DNA of 64,000 nucleotides from an uncultured Prevotellaceae bacterium (GTDB lineage: Bacteria; Bacteroidota; Bacteroidia; Bacteroidales; Bacteroidaceae). Below, one piece after another: positions 30,246 to 39,318 of this stretch; position 1 is the first letter of the stretch, and the number at the start of each line of letters is the position of its first letter. The stretch covers positions 56,948-120,947 of the forward strand of contig CACZBS010000025.1 of the NCBI GenBank assembly GCA_902779455.1, written 5' to 3'. The notes under the pieces are model-generated. The model searched no databases, had not been told where the DNA came from, and worked only from the letters and a program-made list of their open reading frames with translations. Made by a program: the position numbers and the translations under genes.

Positions 30246-32423
30246 TTAGTTGGCCATTTCGGAAATGAACTTGATTCGCACGAGGCGTATCTCGTCTTCC
30301 TCATAGTCGCCCCCGAGTTCTTCATAAGCTGCCTTGAGGTCGCCGGTCTCCGACTCGGCAAAATAGCCATAGATGTCGTCGATATCGTCAGGATCCATGA
30401 TGTCGTCGAGGAAATAGTCGATATTGATGCGGTTGCCGCTGTAGAGGACGATGCCTTCGAGCTCGTCGAGCAGCTCCTCAAAGTCGATGCCGAGGGCGTT
30501 GGCAATGTCGTCGAGGGCAATGTGGCGGTCGATGTTCTGAATGATCTTCAGCTTGCGCATGGAGTCCTTGGCCTTCGTGCGGACACGCAGGTCGGCCTGT
30601 CGCTCGATGTTGTTCTCCTCGCAATACTTCTTGATCAGGTTGACGAAGTCCTTGGCATAGGGCTGGCGCGTCTTGCCGTCGCCGACGCCCTGGATGTTCT
30701 TGAGTTCCTCGAGTGTCACGGGATATTCGGTAGCCATCTGCTCAATGCTGACGTCCTGGAAGATGACGTATGGCGGGCGCTCCAGCTTGCGCGACCACTT
30801 CCGCCTGAGGTCCTGAAGCATCGACGAGAGTGTCAGGTCGAGCGCGCTGGTGCCTCCGTCGGCCACCTCCTCCTCTTCGTTGAACTCATGATCCTCGACG
30901 ACCATGAAGCTGTGCGGATTGTTGATGAACCGCTTTCCGGCTGCCGTGACCTTCAAGAGTCCGTAGTTTTCGACCTCCTTCTTCAGATAGCCTGCAATGA
31001 GTGCCTGCCGGATGACCGGATTCCATATCTTCGGATTGTCGTCCTCGCCCGAGCCGAACTCCTCGAGCTCATCATGGTGATGAGCCATGATTTCGTCGGT
31101 CTCACGGCCTGTGATAAAGTCGATCACGTAGTCGCTGCGGAAATTCTCCTTGATGGCGATGATGGCTTTCAGCGCCGTCACGAGCTGGTCGCGGGCTTCG
31201 ATCTTGGTGACAGGATGCAGACAGTTGTCGCAATTGCCGCAGTTATCCTTCGGATATTGCTCGCCGAAGTAGTGGAGCAGCATCTTGCGGCGACAGACGC
31301 TCGTCTCGGCATAGGCGGCCGTCTCCTGCAGCAGCTGCCGTCCGATGTCCTGCTCGGCCACGGGCTTGCCCTCCATGAACTTGTCCAGCTTCTGCAGGTC
31401 CTTATAGCTGTAGAAGGCGATGCAGAGGCCCTCGCCGCCGTCACGTCCGGCACGTCCTGTCTCCTGATAATAGCCTTCGAGCGACTTGGGAATATCGTAG
31501 TGAATGACAAATCGCACGTCGGGCTTGTCGATGCCCATGCCGAATGCGATGGTGGCCACGATGACGTCAATCTTCTCCATCAGGAAGTCGTCTTGCGTCT
31601 GCGAACGCAGCGCCGACTCCAGTCCGGCATGATAGCAGGCCGCCTTGATGTCGTTGGCGCGGAGCACGTCGGCCAGGTCCTCCACCTTCTTGCGCGAGAG
31701 GCAGTAGATGATGCCGCTCTTGCCCGGGTGCTGCTTGATGAAGCGCACGATGTCCTTGTCGATGTCCTTCGTCTTCGGCCGCACCTCATAGTACAGGTTG
31801 GGGCGGTTGAAAGAGCTCTTGAACTCGGCAGCATCGAGGATGCCCAGGTTCTTCTTGATGTCCGTACGCACCTTGTCGGTGGCCGTCGCCGTGAGCGCGA
31901 TGACGGGCGCCACGCCGATCTCGTTGATGATCGGGCGGATACGGCGGTACTCCGGACGGAAGTCGTGCCCCCACTCCGAGATGCAGTGAGCCTCGTCGAC
32001 CGCATAGAACGAGACCTTGACCGATTTCAGAAACTCGACATTATCCTCTTTCGTGAGCGATTCCGGAGCCACATAGAGCAGCTTCGTCAGTCCGCTCTTG
32101 ATATCGGCCTTCACCTGGTCGATGGCTGCCTTGTTAAGCGACGAGTTCAGATAGTGAGCCACGCCCTCATGCTCGTTCAGGTGGGTGATGAAGTCCACCT
32201 GGTTCTTCATCAGGGCGATGAGCGGCGAGATGACGATGGCCACGCCGTCCATCAGCAGTGACGGCAACTGATAGCACAACGACTTGCCACCGCCCGTCGG
32301 CATCAGCACGAAGGTGTCGTTGCCGGCCAGCAGATTCTCGATGATGGCTTCCTGGTCACCCTTGAACGTGTCGAAACCGAAGTATCGCTTCAGGGCTTCT
32401 GTCAGATTTTTCTTTGCGGTCAT
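30246..32423 (-). CDS. recQ: ATP-dependent DNA helicase RecQ
   Basis: 3'-5' superfamily 2 helicase for recombination repair. 725 residues: Walker A PTGGGKSLCYQLP near residue 42, DEAH box AVDEAHCISEWGHDFRPEYRR, motif VI YYQETGRAGRDG, the four zinc-ligand region (CRRKMLLHYF..CGNCDNC), RQC winged helix, and an HRDC-like segment (FQDVSIEQMATEYPVTLEELKNIQGVG near 560-590). A C-terminal extension of about 120 acidic residues follows. Lies in the tig-to-mutL block. Confidence 0.96.
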   Translation of the reverse strand: MTAKKNLTEALKRYFGFDTFKGDQEAIIENLLAGNDTFVLMPTGGGKSLCYQLPSLLMDGVAIVISPLIALMKNQVDFITHLNEHEGVAHYLNSSLNKAAIDQVKADIKSGLTKLLYVAPESLTKEDNVEFLKSVKVSFYAVDEAHCISEWGHDFRPEYRRIRPIINEIGVAPVIALTATATDKVRTDIKKNLGILDAAEFKSSFNRPNLYYEVRPKTKDIDKDIVRFIKQHPGKSGIIYCLSRKKVEDLADVLRANDIKAACYHAGLESALRSQTQDDFLMEKIDVIVATIAFGMGIDKPDVRFVIHYDIPKSLEGYYQETGRAGRDGGEGLCIAFYSYKDLQKLDKFMEGKPVAEQDIGRQLLQETAAYAETSVCRRKMLLHYFGEQYPKDNCGNCDNCLHPVTKIEARDQLVTALKAIIAIKENFRSDYVIDFITGRETDEIMAHHHDELEEFGSGEDDNPKIWNPVIRQALIAGYLKKEVENYGLLKVTAAGKRFINNPHSFMVVEDHEFNEEEEVADGGTSALDLTLSSMLQDLRRKWSRKLERPPYVIFQDVSIEQMATEYPVTLEELKNIQGVGDGKTRQPYAKDFVNLIKKYCEENNIERQADLRVRTKAKDSMRKLKIIQNIDRHIALDDIANALGIDFEELLDELEGIVLYSGNRINIDYFLDDIMDPDDIDDIYGYFAESETGDLKAAYEELGGDYEEDEIRLVRIKFISEMAN

Positions 32424-32432
32424 AGGCTTTCG

Positions 32433-33653
32433 TTAATTCATGTGCGACTTGCTGAGCTGCTCCTCGGCATACTCGCGCGTCACTTCAAATGTCTTTACAT
32501 GTTTCGATGGTATTTCAAACATTGCGTCCATCATGATGTTCTCCACGATGGAGCGCAGGCCGCGGGCTCCGAGCTTATACTCCACGGCCTTGTCGACGAT
32601 CAGCTGCAGTGCCTCCTCAGTGAAGGTGAGCTCGATACCGTCCATGCTGAACAGCTTCTTATACTGCTTGACAATCGAGTTTTTCGGCTCGATCAATATC
32701 CGCCGCAGGGCCTCACGGTCCAACGGATTCAGATAGGTCAGCACCGGCAGTCGGCCGATGATCTCGGGTATCAGTCCGAACGACTTCAGGTCTTGCGGCT
32801 GCACGTAGCGCATCAGGTCGTTCTTGTCAATTTTCCTGACATTCTGCACCGAGTTATAGCCCACGGTGTGAGTGTTCATCCGTTGTGCGATCTTGCGTTC
32901 TATGCCGTCGAAGGCGCCACCGCAGATGAAGAGGATGTTGCGCGTGTCCACCTGGATATAGTCCTGGTCCGGATGCTTGCGCCCGCCCTTGGGCGGCACG
33001 TTGACGGTGGTGCCCTCAAGCAGTTTCAGCAGGCCCTGCTGCACGCCCTCGCCGCTGACGTCGCGGGTGATGGAGGGATTGTCCTGCTTGCGGGCTATCT
33101 TGTCGATCTCGTCGATGAAGACGATGCCCCGCTGGGCTGCCGTCACGTCATAGTCGGCCACTTGCAGCAGGCGGCTCAGGATGCTCTCCACGTCCTCGCC
33201 GACATAGCCTGCCTCGGTGAAGACGGTTGCGTCGACAATGGTGAAAGGCACGTCGAGGAGCTTGGCTATCGTCCTGGCCAGCAGGGTCTTGCCGGTGCCG
33301 GTAGAGCCGACCATGATGATGTTCGACTTTTCTATCTCTACTCCGTCGGCCTCGTCTTTTTCCTGTTTCAGACGCTTGTAATGGTTGTAGACGGCCACGG
33401 AGAGAAAGCGCTTGGCTTCGTCCTGCCCGATGACATACTGGTCGAGATATTCCTTGATCTGCAGAGGCTTCGGCACCTCCATCAGCCAGTCCTTCGCGTT
33501 CGACGACTTCTTGTCTTTTTTCAAGAGGTCGGACTCCTGGACGATCTGATAGGCCTGAGCCGCACACGACTCGCAGATGTAGCCGTTGATGCCCGAGATG
33601 AGTAGCTTTACTTCCTTGTCGCTTCTGCCACAGAAGTTACACGTCTTCTTCAT
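32433..33653 (-). CDS. clpX: ATP-dependent Clp protease ATP-binding subunit ClpX
   Basis: Unfoldase that feeds substrates to ClpP. N-terminal zinc domain [15 protein letters not shown]...CESC, Walker [12 protein letters not shown], Walker [13 protein letters not shown], the pore loop GYVGEDVES and the C-terminal sensor-2 region GARGLRS are all visible in 406 residues. The ATG overlaps the clpP stop, indicating translational coupling. Confidence 0.98.
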   Translation of the reverse strand: MKKTCNFCGRSDKEVKLLISGINGYICESCAAQAYQIVQESDLLKKDKKSSNAKDWLMEVPKPLQIKEYLDQYVIGQDEAKRFLSVAVYNHYKRLKQEKDEADGVEIEKSNIIMVGSTGTGKTLLARTIAKLLDVPFTIVDATVFTEAGYVGEDVESILSRLLQVADYDVTAAQRGIVFIDEIDKIARKQDNPSITRDVSGEGVQQGLLKLLEGTTVNVPPKGGRKHPDQDYIQVDTRNILFICGGAFDGIERKIAQRMNTHTVGYNSVQNVRKIDKNDLMRYVQPQDLKSFGLIPEIIGRLPVLTYLNPLDREALRRILIEPKNSIVKQYKKLFSMDGIELTFTEEALQLIVDKAVEYKLGARGLRSIVENIMMDAMFEIPSKHVKTFEVTREYAEEQLSKSHMN

Positions 33654-34327
33654 TTCCTCGTCAGCACCTGGTCAATCATTCCGTACTCCTTGGCCTCTTC
33701 GGCCGTCATCCAGTAGTTGCGGTCGGAATCGCGCCACACCTTGTCGTAGTCCGTATGCGAATGCTCGGCAATGATGGTGTAGAGTTCCTTCTTCAGCTTC
33801 TGGATTTCGCGGGCCTCGATCTCGATGTCGCTGGCCTGACCCTGCACGCCGCCAAGGGGCTGATGGATCATCACGCGGCTGTGGGGCAGTGCGGAGCGCT
33901 TGCCCTCCTGACCGGCCACGAGCAGTACGGCAGCCATCGAGGCGGCCATGCCGGTGCAGATGGTGGCCACGTCGCTGGTGATGAACTGCATGGTGTCGTA
34001 GATGCCGAGTCCGGCCGAGACGCTGCCGCCAGGCGAGTTGATGTAGATGGAGATGTCCTTGCCGGGGTCAGCCGAGTCGAGATAGAGCAGCTGAGCCTGC
34101 AGGGTGTTGGCGGTGTAGTCGTCAATCTGGGTGCCAAGGAAGATGATGCGGTCCATCATCAGGCGGCTGAAGACGTCCATCTGCGTGACGTTCAGCTGGC
34201 GTTCCTCCAGGATGTAGGGGTTGAGATACTGGGCCTGAGCCCTCATGACGTCATCGAGCACCTGGCTGTTCATGCCGAGGTGGCGTGTAGCATATTTTTG
34301 AAAATCATTCATAGTTCTTTTGTCCAT
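33650..34327 (-). CDS. clpP: ATP-dependent Clp protease proteolytic subunit
   Basis: Serine peptidase core of ClpXP. Catalytic Ser in [17 protein letters not shown], His in [11 protein letters not shown] and Asp in the [18 protein letters not shown] region are all present. 225 residues, slightly long; ATG 34312 ([12 protein letters not shown]) is an alternative start. Cotranscribed with clpX, and preceded by its own promoter after the tig terminator. Confidence 0.97.
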   Translation of the reverse strand: MDKRTMNDFQKYATRHLGMNSQVLDDVMRAQAQYLNPYILEERQLNVTQMDVFSRLMMDRIIFLGTQIDDYTANTLQAQLLYLDSADPGKDISIYINSPGGSVSAGLGIYDTMQFITSDVATICTGMAASMAAVLLVAGQEGKRSALPHSRVMIHQPLGGVQGQASDIEIEAREIQKLKKELYTIIAEHSHTDYDKVWRDSDRNYWMTAEEAKEYGMIDQVLTRK

Positions 34328-34343
34328 TATTGATTTGGAGATA

Positions 34344-34351
34344 CAAATTTA
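34344..34351 (-). promoter_or_regulatory. -7 element upstream of clpP
   Basis: TAAATTTG on the minus strand, 17 nt before the 34327 start. A clear -33 element is not seen. Confidence 0.5.
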
Positions 34352-34414
34352 ATAAAAAAAATCGAGACGGCCATCATTTTTTTGTTTTTTTTCGAAAAAT
34401 GATTTCCTTATTAC

Positions 34415-34448
34415 AAAAAATATCCCCGAACCGGCAGCCGATTCGGGG
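34415..34448 (-). terminator. Terminator after tig
   Basis: Minus strand stem CCCCGAA / TTCGGGG (34442-34448 with 34424-34430) followed by ATATTTTTTG; it separates tig from clpP. Confidence 0.8.
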
Positions 34449-34474
34449 AAAAGCGATGGAGTCAGGGGGAGGGA

Positions 34475-35830
34475 TTACTCGCCGCGCATCATCTTCTGGA
34501 ACTCGTCGAGCGTCACTTCCTTCACGTTCAGCTTCACCACCTGCTTCAGGGCCTGGGTCAGCTTCACATCGATGGCACGCTCCACGAAGTTCTCGACGTT
34601 CTCGCGCTTCTTCAGCTGCTCGTCGGCATACTGCTCGAGCATGTCGTCGGGCACGTTCGACATGCCGTACTGGGCAAACTGCTGGCGGATGGCATCCTTG
34701 GCGATGAGCTTCAGGTCAGCGTCCTCGACCTTGATGCCGGTCTGGGCGACGAGCTGCTCCTTGATCAGGTGCCACTTCAGCTCGTCGATGGAGGCCTTGA
34801 AGTTCTTCTCGACGTACTCTTCGCCCTTATCCTTATTATTATTAATCATGACGCGCTTCAGCAGAGCCTCGGGGAACTCTACCTCGCCCACCTTCTTGTC
34901 CATATACTGACGGATGTCCTGCAGGAACTTGAAGTCGCTGTTGCCAGCCAGCTGAGCCTTCAGCCCGTCGGCGATGCGCTGACGGAAGTCGGCCTCAGTC
35001 TTGCACTCCTCGCCGAAGACGCGCTCGAAGAGCTTCTCGTCGACGGCAGCGGGCTGGAAGTGGCGGATCTCAGTCACCTGGAACGAGAAGTCGCTCTCCA
35101 GGTCCTTCACCTCCTCCTTCTGCTTCTTCAGCAGGGCTGCCACCTCGGCGTCGTTGTCGGGATAAGCCTTCTTGGGGTTGAAGATGATGATGTCGCCGGG
35201 CTTAGCGCCGTCGAACTTCTTCTTCTCGTCCTCGCCCTTGACGTAGCTGGGCATCACCATGGCACCCTCGACCTCGATGCCGCCCTCGAGCGTGTTGCCA
35301 TCGGCGTCAAGCTGGCGCAGGTCGCCCTTCAGGGTGTCGTTGCCGCTCCACTCCTGAGCCTCGACGAACTCGCCGGCCTGCGATGCGAACATCTGCACCT
35401 GCTCGTCGATGAGCTTGTCGTCAGCCACGATGCTGTAGAAGTCCACCTTGTCCTTGCCGCTCAGCTCAGCCTTCATCTCGGGAGCCACGGCGATGTCGAA
35501 CTTGAACTCGAAGGGACCGTCGCCCTCCAGGTCCTGAGGCTTCTGGCCCTCGTTGGGCAGGGGCTCGCCCAGCATCTGAATCTTATTCTCGCGGATATAC
35601 TCGTAGAGCTTCTCACCGAGCACACGGTTCACCTCGTCCACCTTGATGGCCGTGCCGTACTGCTTCTTGATGAGTCCCATCGGCACCATGCCCGGACGGA
35701 AACCGGGAATCTGAGCCTTCTTACGATACTCTTTCAACTTCTTGTCTACCTGTTCCTGATAGTCTGCCTGCTCAATGGTGATGGTCATCAGGCCATTGAT
35801 CTTGTCGGCGCTTTCAAACTGAATGTTCAT
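34475..35830 (-). CDS. tig: Trigger factor
   Basis: Ribosome-associated chaperone. N-terminal ribosome-binding domain carries the loop GFRPGMVPMGLIKKQYG near residue 45 (family signature GFRxGkxP). The middle PPIase region is degenerate, as common in Bacteroidetes, and a long helical C-terminal arm domain follows. 451 residues, normal. Heads the clp/recQ/guaB gene block. Confidence 0.95.
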   Translation of the reverse strand: MNIQFESADKINGLMTITIEQADYQEQVDKKLKEYRKKAQIPGFRPGMVPMGLIKKQYGTAIKVDEVNRVLGEKLYEYIRENKIQMLGEPLPNEGQKPQDLEGDGPFEFKFDIAVAPEMKAELSGKDKVDFYSIVADDKLIDEQVQMFASQAGEFVEAQEWSGNDTLKGDLRQLDADGNTLEGGIEVEGAMVMPSYVKGEDEKKKFDGAKPGDIIIFNPKKAYPDNDAEVAALLKKQKEEVKDLESDFSFQVTEIRHFQPAAVDEKLFERVFGEECKTEADFRQRIADGLKAQLAGNSDFKFLQDIRQYMDKKVGEVEFPEALLKRVMINNNKDKGEEYVEKNFKASIDELKWHLIKEQLVAQTGIKVEDADLKLIAKDAIRQQFAQYGMSNVPDDMLEQYADEQLKKRENVENFVERAIDVKLTQALKQVVKLNVKEVTLDEFQKMMRGE

Positions 35831-35875
35831 TGCTTTCGTTATACCTTATTTATATTATTATCTCGAATTGGGGTG

Positions 35876-35883
35876 CAAAATTA
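35876..35883 (-). promoter_or_regulatory. -7 element of the tig promoter
   Basis: TAATTTTG on the minus strand, about 45 nt before the tig ATG. Confidence 0.55.
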
Positions 35884-35942
35884 CTCATTTCTGACGTAAA
35901 TCTCGCACGATTACCATTTTTTAACGTCTCAGACACCTTCTT

Positions 35943-36640
35943 GTAACTCAGTCATGTTTTCTTTTGGACAAAAATCTTCAAAAATCTTTCAAAAAGAACT
36001 ATTAGGACGTCTCATTTTGAAGATTTGCGGGTGTGCCAAAGGCACAAAATCAACAAAAACAACCATCAAAAGAGATTGATGTTAGATTTTTGAAGATTTT
36101 TGTCCTTATATTTCTTCCGGAGGTAACTCCGTCATGTTTTCTTTTGGACAAAAATCTTCAAAAATCTTTCAAAAAGGATTTGCGGGTGTGCCAAAGGCAC
36201 AAAATCAACAAAAACAACCATCCAAAGAGATTAATGTTAGATTTTTGAAGATTTTTGTCCTTATATTTCTTCCGGAGGTAACTCCGTCATGTTTTCTTTT
36301 GGACAAAAATCTTCAAAAATCTTTCAAAAATGACTATTAGGACGTCCATTTTGAAGATTTGCGGGTGTGCCAAGGCACAAAATCAACAAAAACAACCATC
36401 CAAGAGATGGATGTTAGATTTTTGAAGATTTTTGTCCTTATATTTCTTCCGGAGGTAACTCCGTCATGTTTTCTTTTGGACAAAAATCTTCAAAAATCTT
36501 TCAAAAAGACGTCTCATTTTGAAGATTTGTGGGTGTCAAAGGCACAAAATCAATAAAAACAACCATCCAAAGAGATTGATGTTAGATTTTTGAAGATTTT
36601 TGTCCTTATATTTCTTCCGGGGGTTAGCATGACTGAGTTA
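35943..36640. repeat. Four-copy structured tandem repeat bounded by 13-bp inverted repeats
   Basis: A low-GC block of about 700 bp between lptB and tig made of four copies (starting near 35943, 36123, 36278 and 36455; 155-180 bp each). Every copy has the same 22-bp arm pair (for example 35966-35987 and 36084-36105, beginning GGACAAAAATCTTC and ending TTTTTGTCC) around a small GTGCC-AAA-GGCAC hairpin. The copies are joined by CGGAG-GTAA-CTCCG hairpins. The whole block starts TAACTCAGTCATG (35944-35956) and ends with its exact reverse complement (36628-36640). Copies differ inside by short deletions while the arms stay identical. The small reading frames here are repeat products and not genes. 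Confidence 0.9.
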
Positions 36641-36758
36641 TGCCTTTTTCGGGAGCGTTTTTTCAGGTATTATACTCTCCTGTTTGTAAAATAAATTCAC
36701 AACTGACACCTATAAATCCACAACCACCTCATAATCAGTGCATTGAAACATTAAAAGC

Positions 36759-36848
36759 AAAGAAGCGGCGCTTTTCGATGAGAGAAGTGCCGCTTTTTGA
36801 TGCGAGAAGTGCCGCTTTTCGACCCGAAAAGCACCGCTTTTCTGACGA
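36759..36848. repeat. Four-unit AAGTGCCGCTT repeat, locus C
   Basis: Four units with cores AAGCGGCGCTT, AAGTGCCGCTT, AAGTGCCGCTT and AAGCACCGCTT separated by TTCGATG/TTGATG/TTCGACC, just downstream of lptB. Same family as loci A, B and D. The 118 bp between 36641 and 36758 hold nothing I can identify. Confidence 0.75.
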
Positions 36849-36862
36849 AGGAACGCCTCGTG

Positions 36863-37681
36863 TCAGGATTTTTCCGGCTCCGCCTGCCGTGCTTCCTCCT
36901 CTTCCTTCTGTCGACGCTCCTCATCGAGTTTCTGGAAGTCCTTCTGTCGGAGGACGAACGAATTGGTGAGATATTTTTCGCGGACGATGCTGTTGGCGGC
37001 CAGTTCCTCGGGCGTGCCGTGGAAGAGGATGCGACCCTCGAAGAGCAGGTAGGCACGGTCGGTGATGCAGAGCGTGTCCTCGACGTTGTGGTCAGTGATG
37101 AGGATGCCGATATTGCGGTATTTCAGTCGCCAGACGATCTGCTGGATGTCCTCGACGGCAATGGGGTCGACGCCAGCAAAGGGCTCGTCGAGCATGATGA
37201 ACTTCGGCTCGATGGCCAGACAGCGGGCGATCTCCGTGCGGCGGCGCTCACCGCCCGAGAGCTGGTCGCCCTTGTTGCGGCGCACCTTCTGCAGGCGGAA
37301 CTCCTTGATCAGGCTCTCGAGCTTCTCCAGCTGATAGTCGCGCGGGCGGCCCGTCATCTCGAGCACGCTCAGGATGTTGTCCTCGACCGACATCTTGCGG
37401 AAGACGCTCGCCTCCTGCGCCAGATAGCCGATGCCGGCCTGCGCCCGCTTGTAGACGGGGAAATTGGTCACCTCCTGGTCGCCCAGATAGATGTGGCCGC
37501 CGTTGGGGAGCACCAGTCCCGTGGTCATATAGAACGAGGTGGTCTTGCCAGCGCCGTTGGGGCCCAGCAGTCCCACGATTTCGCCCTGCCGGACATTGAA
37601 CGAGACGTCGTTGACGACGGTGCGTTTACCATAGCGTTTCACCAGTCCCTCGCTCCTCAAAACGATTGATTCTTCTGCCAT
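36863..37681 (-). CDS. lptB: LPS export ABC transporter ATP-binding protein
   Basis: ATPase of the LptB2FG transporter that pulls LPS out of the inner membrane. Walker [14 protein letters not shown], signature [14 protein letters not shown], Walker [14 protein letters not shown] and the switch ITDHN are characteristic of LptB. 272 residues; an extra C-terminal Glu/Arg-rich tail (about 30 residues) is unusual. lptE and an OstA-like gene are elsewhere in the window. Divergent from mlaE. Confidence 0.94.
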   Translation of the reverse strand: MAEESIVLRSEGLVKRYGKRTVVNDVSFNVRQGEIVGLLGPNGAGKTTSFYMTTGLVLPNGGHIYLGDQEVTNFPVYKRAQAGIGYLAQEASVFRKMSVEDNILSVLEMTGRPRDYQLEKLESLIKEFRLQKVRRNKGDQLSGGERRRTEIARCLAIEPKFIMLDEPFAGVDPIAVEDIQQIVWRLKYRNIGILITDHNVEDTLCITDRAYLLFEGRILFHGTPEELAANSIVREKYLTNSFVLRQKDFQKLDEERRQKEEEEARQAEPEKS

Positions 37682-37700
37682 AATGCGTTGATTTTGCGTG

Positions 37701-37758
37701 CAAAGTTACAAAAAAGTTGAGAGTTTGAAGCGATAGTTAAGAATATTTTGTAACTTTG
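37701..37758. promoter_or_regulatory. Divergent promoters for lptB and mlaE
   Basis: Minus strand TAACTTTG at 37701-37708 serves lptB; plus strand TAACTTTG at 37751-37758, with TTTG at 37724-37727, serves mlaE about 24 nt downstream. Confidence 0.7.
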
Positions 37759-37781
37759 CACGCAAAATTTAGAATAACATC

Positions 37782-38528
37782 ATGCTGATTCACCGCTGGC
37801 TGACCACATTCGGCCGCTACTTGATACTGATGGGGCGCACCTTTTCCGTGCCCGAACGCTTCAGGATGTTCTGGAAACAGTACATCAAGGAGATGGCGCA
37901 GCTGGGTGTCGACTCCATCGGCATCGTGCTGCTCATCTCGTTCTTCATCGGAGCCGTCATCTGCATCCAGATGAAGATGAACATCGAGTCGCCCTGGATG
38001 CCGCGCTGGGTGGCCGGCTACACGACGCGCGAGATCATGCTGCTCGAGTTTTCGTCGTCGATCATGTGCCTCATCCTGGCCGGCAAGGTGGGCTCGAACA
38101 TCGCCTCGGAGATCGGCACGATGCGCGTCACCCAGCAGATCGACGCCCTCGACATCATGGGCGTCAACTCGGCCTGCTATCTCATCCTGCCGAAGATTGC
38201 CGGCATGCTGACCATCATGCCCTTCCTCGTCATCTTCTCGTCCGCCACGGGCATCGTCGGCGCCTATGCCACGGCCTACGTGGGCCATATCCTGTCGCCC
38301 GACGACCTGACGGCGGGCCTGCAGCACGACTTCGTGCCCTGGTTCATGTGGATGTCGATCATCAAGAGCCAGTTCTTCGCCTTCATCATCTCGAGCGTGC
38401 CGTCGTTCTGCGGCTACACCGTCGAGGGCGGCTCCGTCGAAGTGGGCAAGGCGTCGACCAATGCGGTGGTGTCGTCGAGCGTGCTCATCCTGTTCTCCGA
38501 TGTCTTCCTAACACAGCTACTGTCATGA
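37782..38528 (+). CDS. mlaE: MlaE-family ABC transporter permease
   Basis: Permease of a phospholipid transporter that maintains outer-membrane lipid asymmetry. 248 residues with about five hydrophobic segments, containing the family core LILAGKVGSNIASEIGTMRVTQQIDALDIMGVNS. The stop overlaps the MlaF start (ATGA). No MlaD substrate-binding gene follows, so it must be elsewhere. Confidence 0.92.
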   Translation: MLIHRWLTTFGRYLILMGRTFSVPERFRMFWKQYIKEMAQLGVDSIGIVLLISFFIGAVICIQMKMNIESPWMPRWVAGYTTREIMLLEFSSSIMCLILAGKVGSNIASEIGTMRVTQQIDALDIMGVNSACYLILPKIAGMLTIMPFLVIFSSATGIVGAYATAYVGHILSPDDLTAGLQHDFVPWFMWMSIIKSQFFAFIISSVPSFCGYTVEGGSVEVGKASTNAVVSSSVLILFSDVFLTQLLS

Positions 38529-39304
38529 TCGAGGTCAAGCATCTATTTAAATCGTTTGAGGACAAGGAGGTGCTGAAAGACATCTCGACCGTCTTCGAGG
38601 ACGGCAAGACCAACCTCATCATCGGCCAGTCGGGCTCAGGTAAGACGGTGCTGATGAAGAATCTCGTCGGGCTGCTCGAGCCCACCAGCGGACAGGTGCT
38701 CTACGACGGCCGCGACTTCGTCAGTATGTCGAAGCGCGAGAAGGTGATGATGCGCCGCGAGATGGGCATGATCTTCCAGTCGGCCGCCCTGTTCGACTCG
38801 CTCTCAGTGCTCGAGAACGTCATGTTTCCGCTCGACATGTTCTCGTCGATGACGCTGCGCGAGCGGAAGAAGCGGGCCGAATACTGTCTGGACCGCGTCA
38901 ACCTGGTCGACGCTGAGAAGAAATATCCCGGCGAGATCAGCGGCGGCATGCAGAAGCGCGTCGCCATCGCCCGCGCCATCGCACTGAATCCCAAATACCT
39001 GTTCTGCGACGAGCCTAACTCGGGCCTCGACCCCAAGACGTCGCTCGTCATCGACGAACTGCTCCACTCCATCACGCAGGAGTTCAACACGACGACCATC
39101 ATTAACACCCACGACATGAACTCCGTCATGGGCATCGGCGAGAACATCATCTTCATCTATGAAGGCCAGAAGGAGTGGCAGGGTGTCTCGGCCGACATCA
39201 TGGGCTCGAGCAACAAGCGGCTGACTGACTTCATCTTCGCCAGCGACCTGCTGAAGGAGATGCGGGCAGTGGTCATCAACCAACAGAACCATCAATCGAC
39301 TTAA
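38525..39304 (+). CDS. mlaF: MlaF-family ABC transporter ATP-binding protein
   Basis: ATPase partner of MlaE. From ATG 38525 (MIEVKHLFKSF) it has 259 residues with Walker A GQSGSGKTVLMK, signature ISGGMQKRVAIARAI, Walker B YLFCDEPNSGLDP and switch INTHD. The frame is open further upstream but only inside mlaE. Translationally coupled to mlaE. Confidence 0.93.
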   Translation: MIEVKHLFKSFEDKEVLKDISTVFEDGKTNLIIGQSGSGKTVLMKNLVGLLEPTSGQVLYDGRDFVSMSKREKVMMRREMGMIFQSAALFDSLSVLENVMFPLDMFSSMTLRERKKRAEYCLDRVNLVDAEKKYPGEISGGMQKRVAIARAIALNPKYLFCDEPNSGLDPKTSLVIDELLHSITQEFNTTTIINTHDMNSVMGIGENIIFIYEGQKEWQGVSADIMGSSNKRLTDFIFASDLLKEMRAVVINQQNHQST

Positions 39305-39318
39305 ACCATTTCATCGCC

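Noticed and set aside
36033-36556. Three overlapping small open frames with similar translations
   Set aside because: They are the repeat units read through, with the same KIFVLIFLPEVTPSCFLL-type string each time; no gene-like composition.
35943-36640. Possible CRISPR array
   Set aside because: Repeats are 155-180 bp, tandem and near-identical, with no unique spacers and no cas genes nearby.
38066-38524. N-terminal extension of MlaF
   Set aside because: It is an alternative frame of mlaE; ATG 38525 is in the normal family position.
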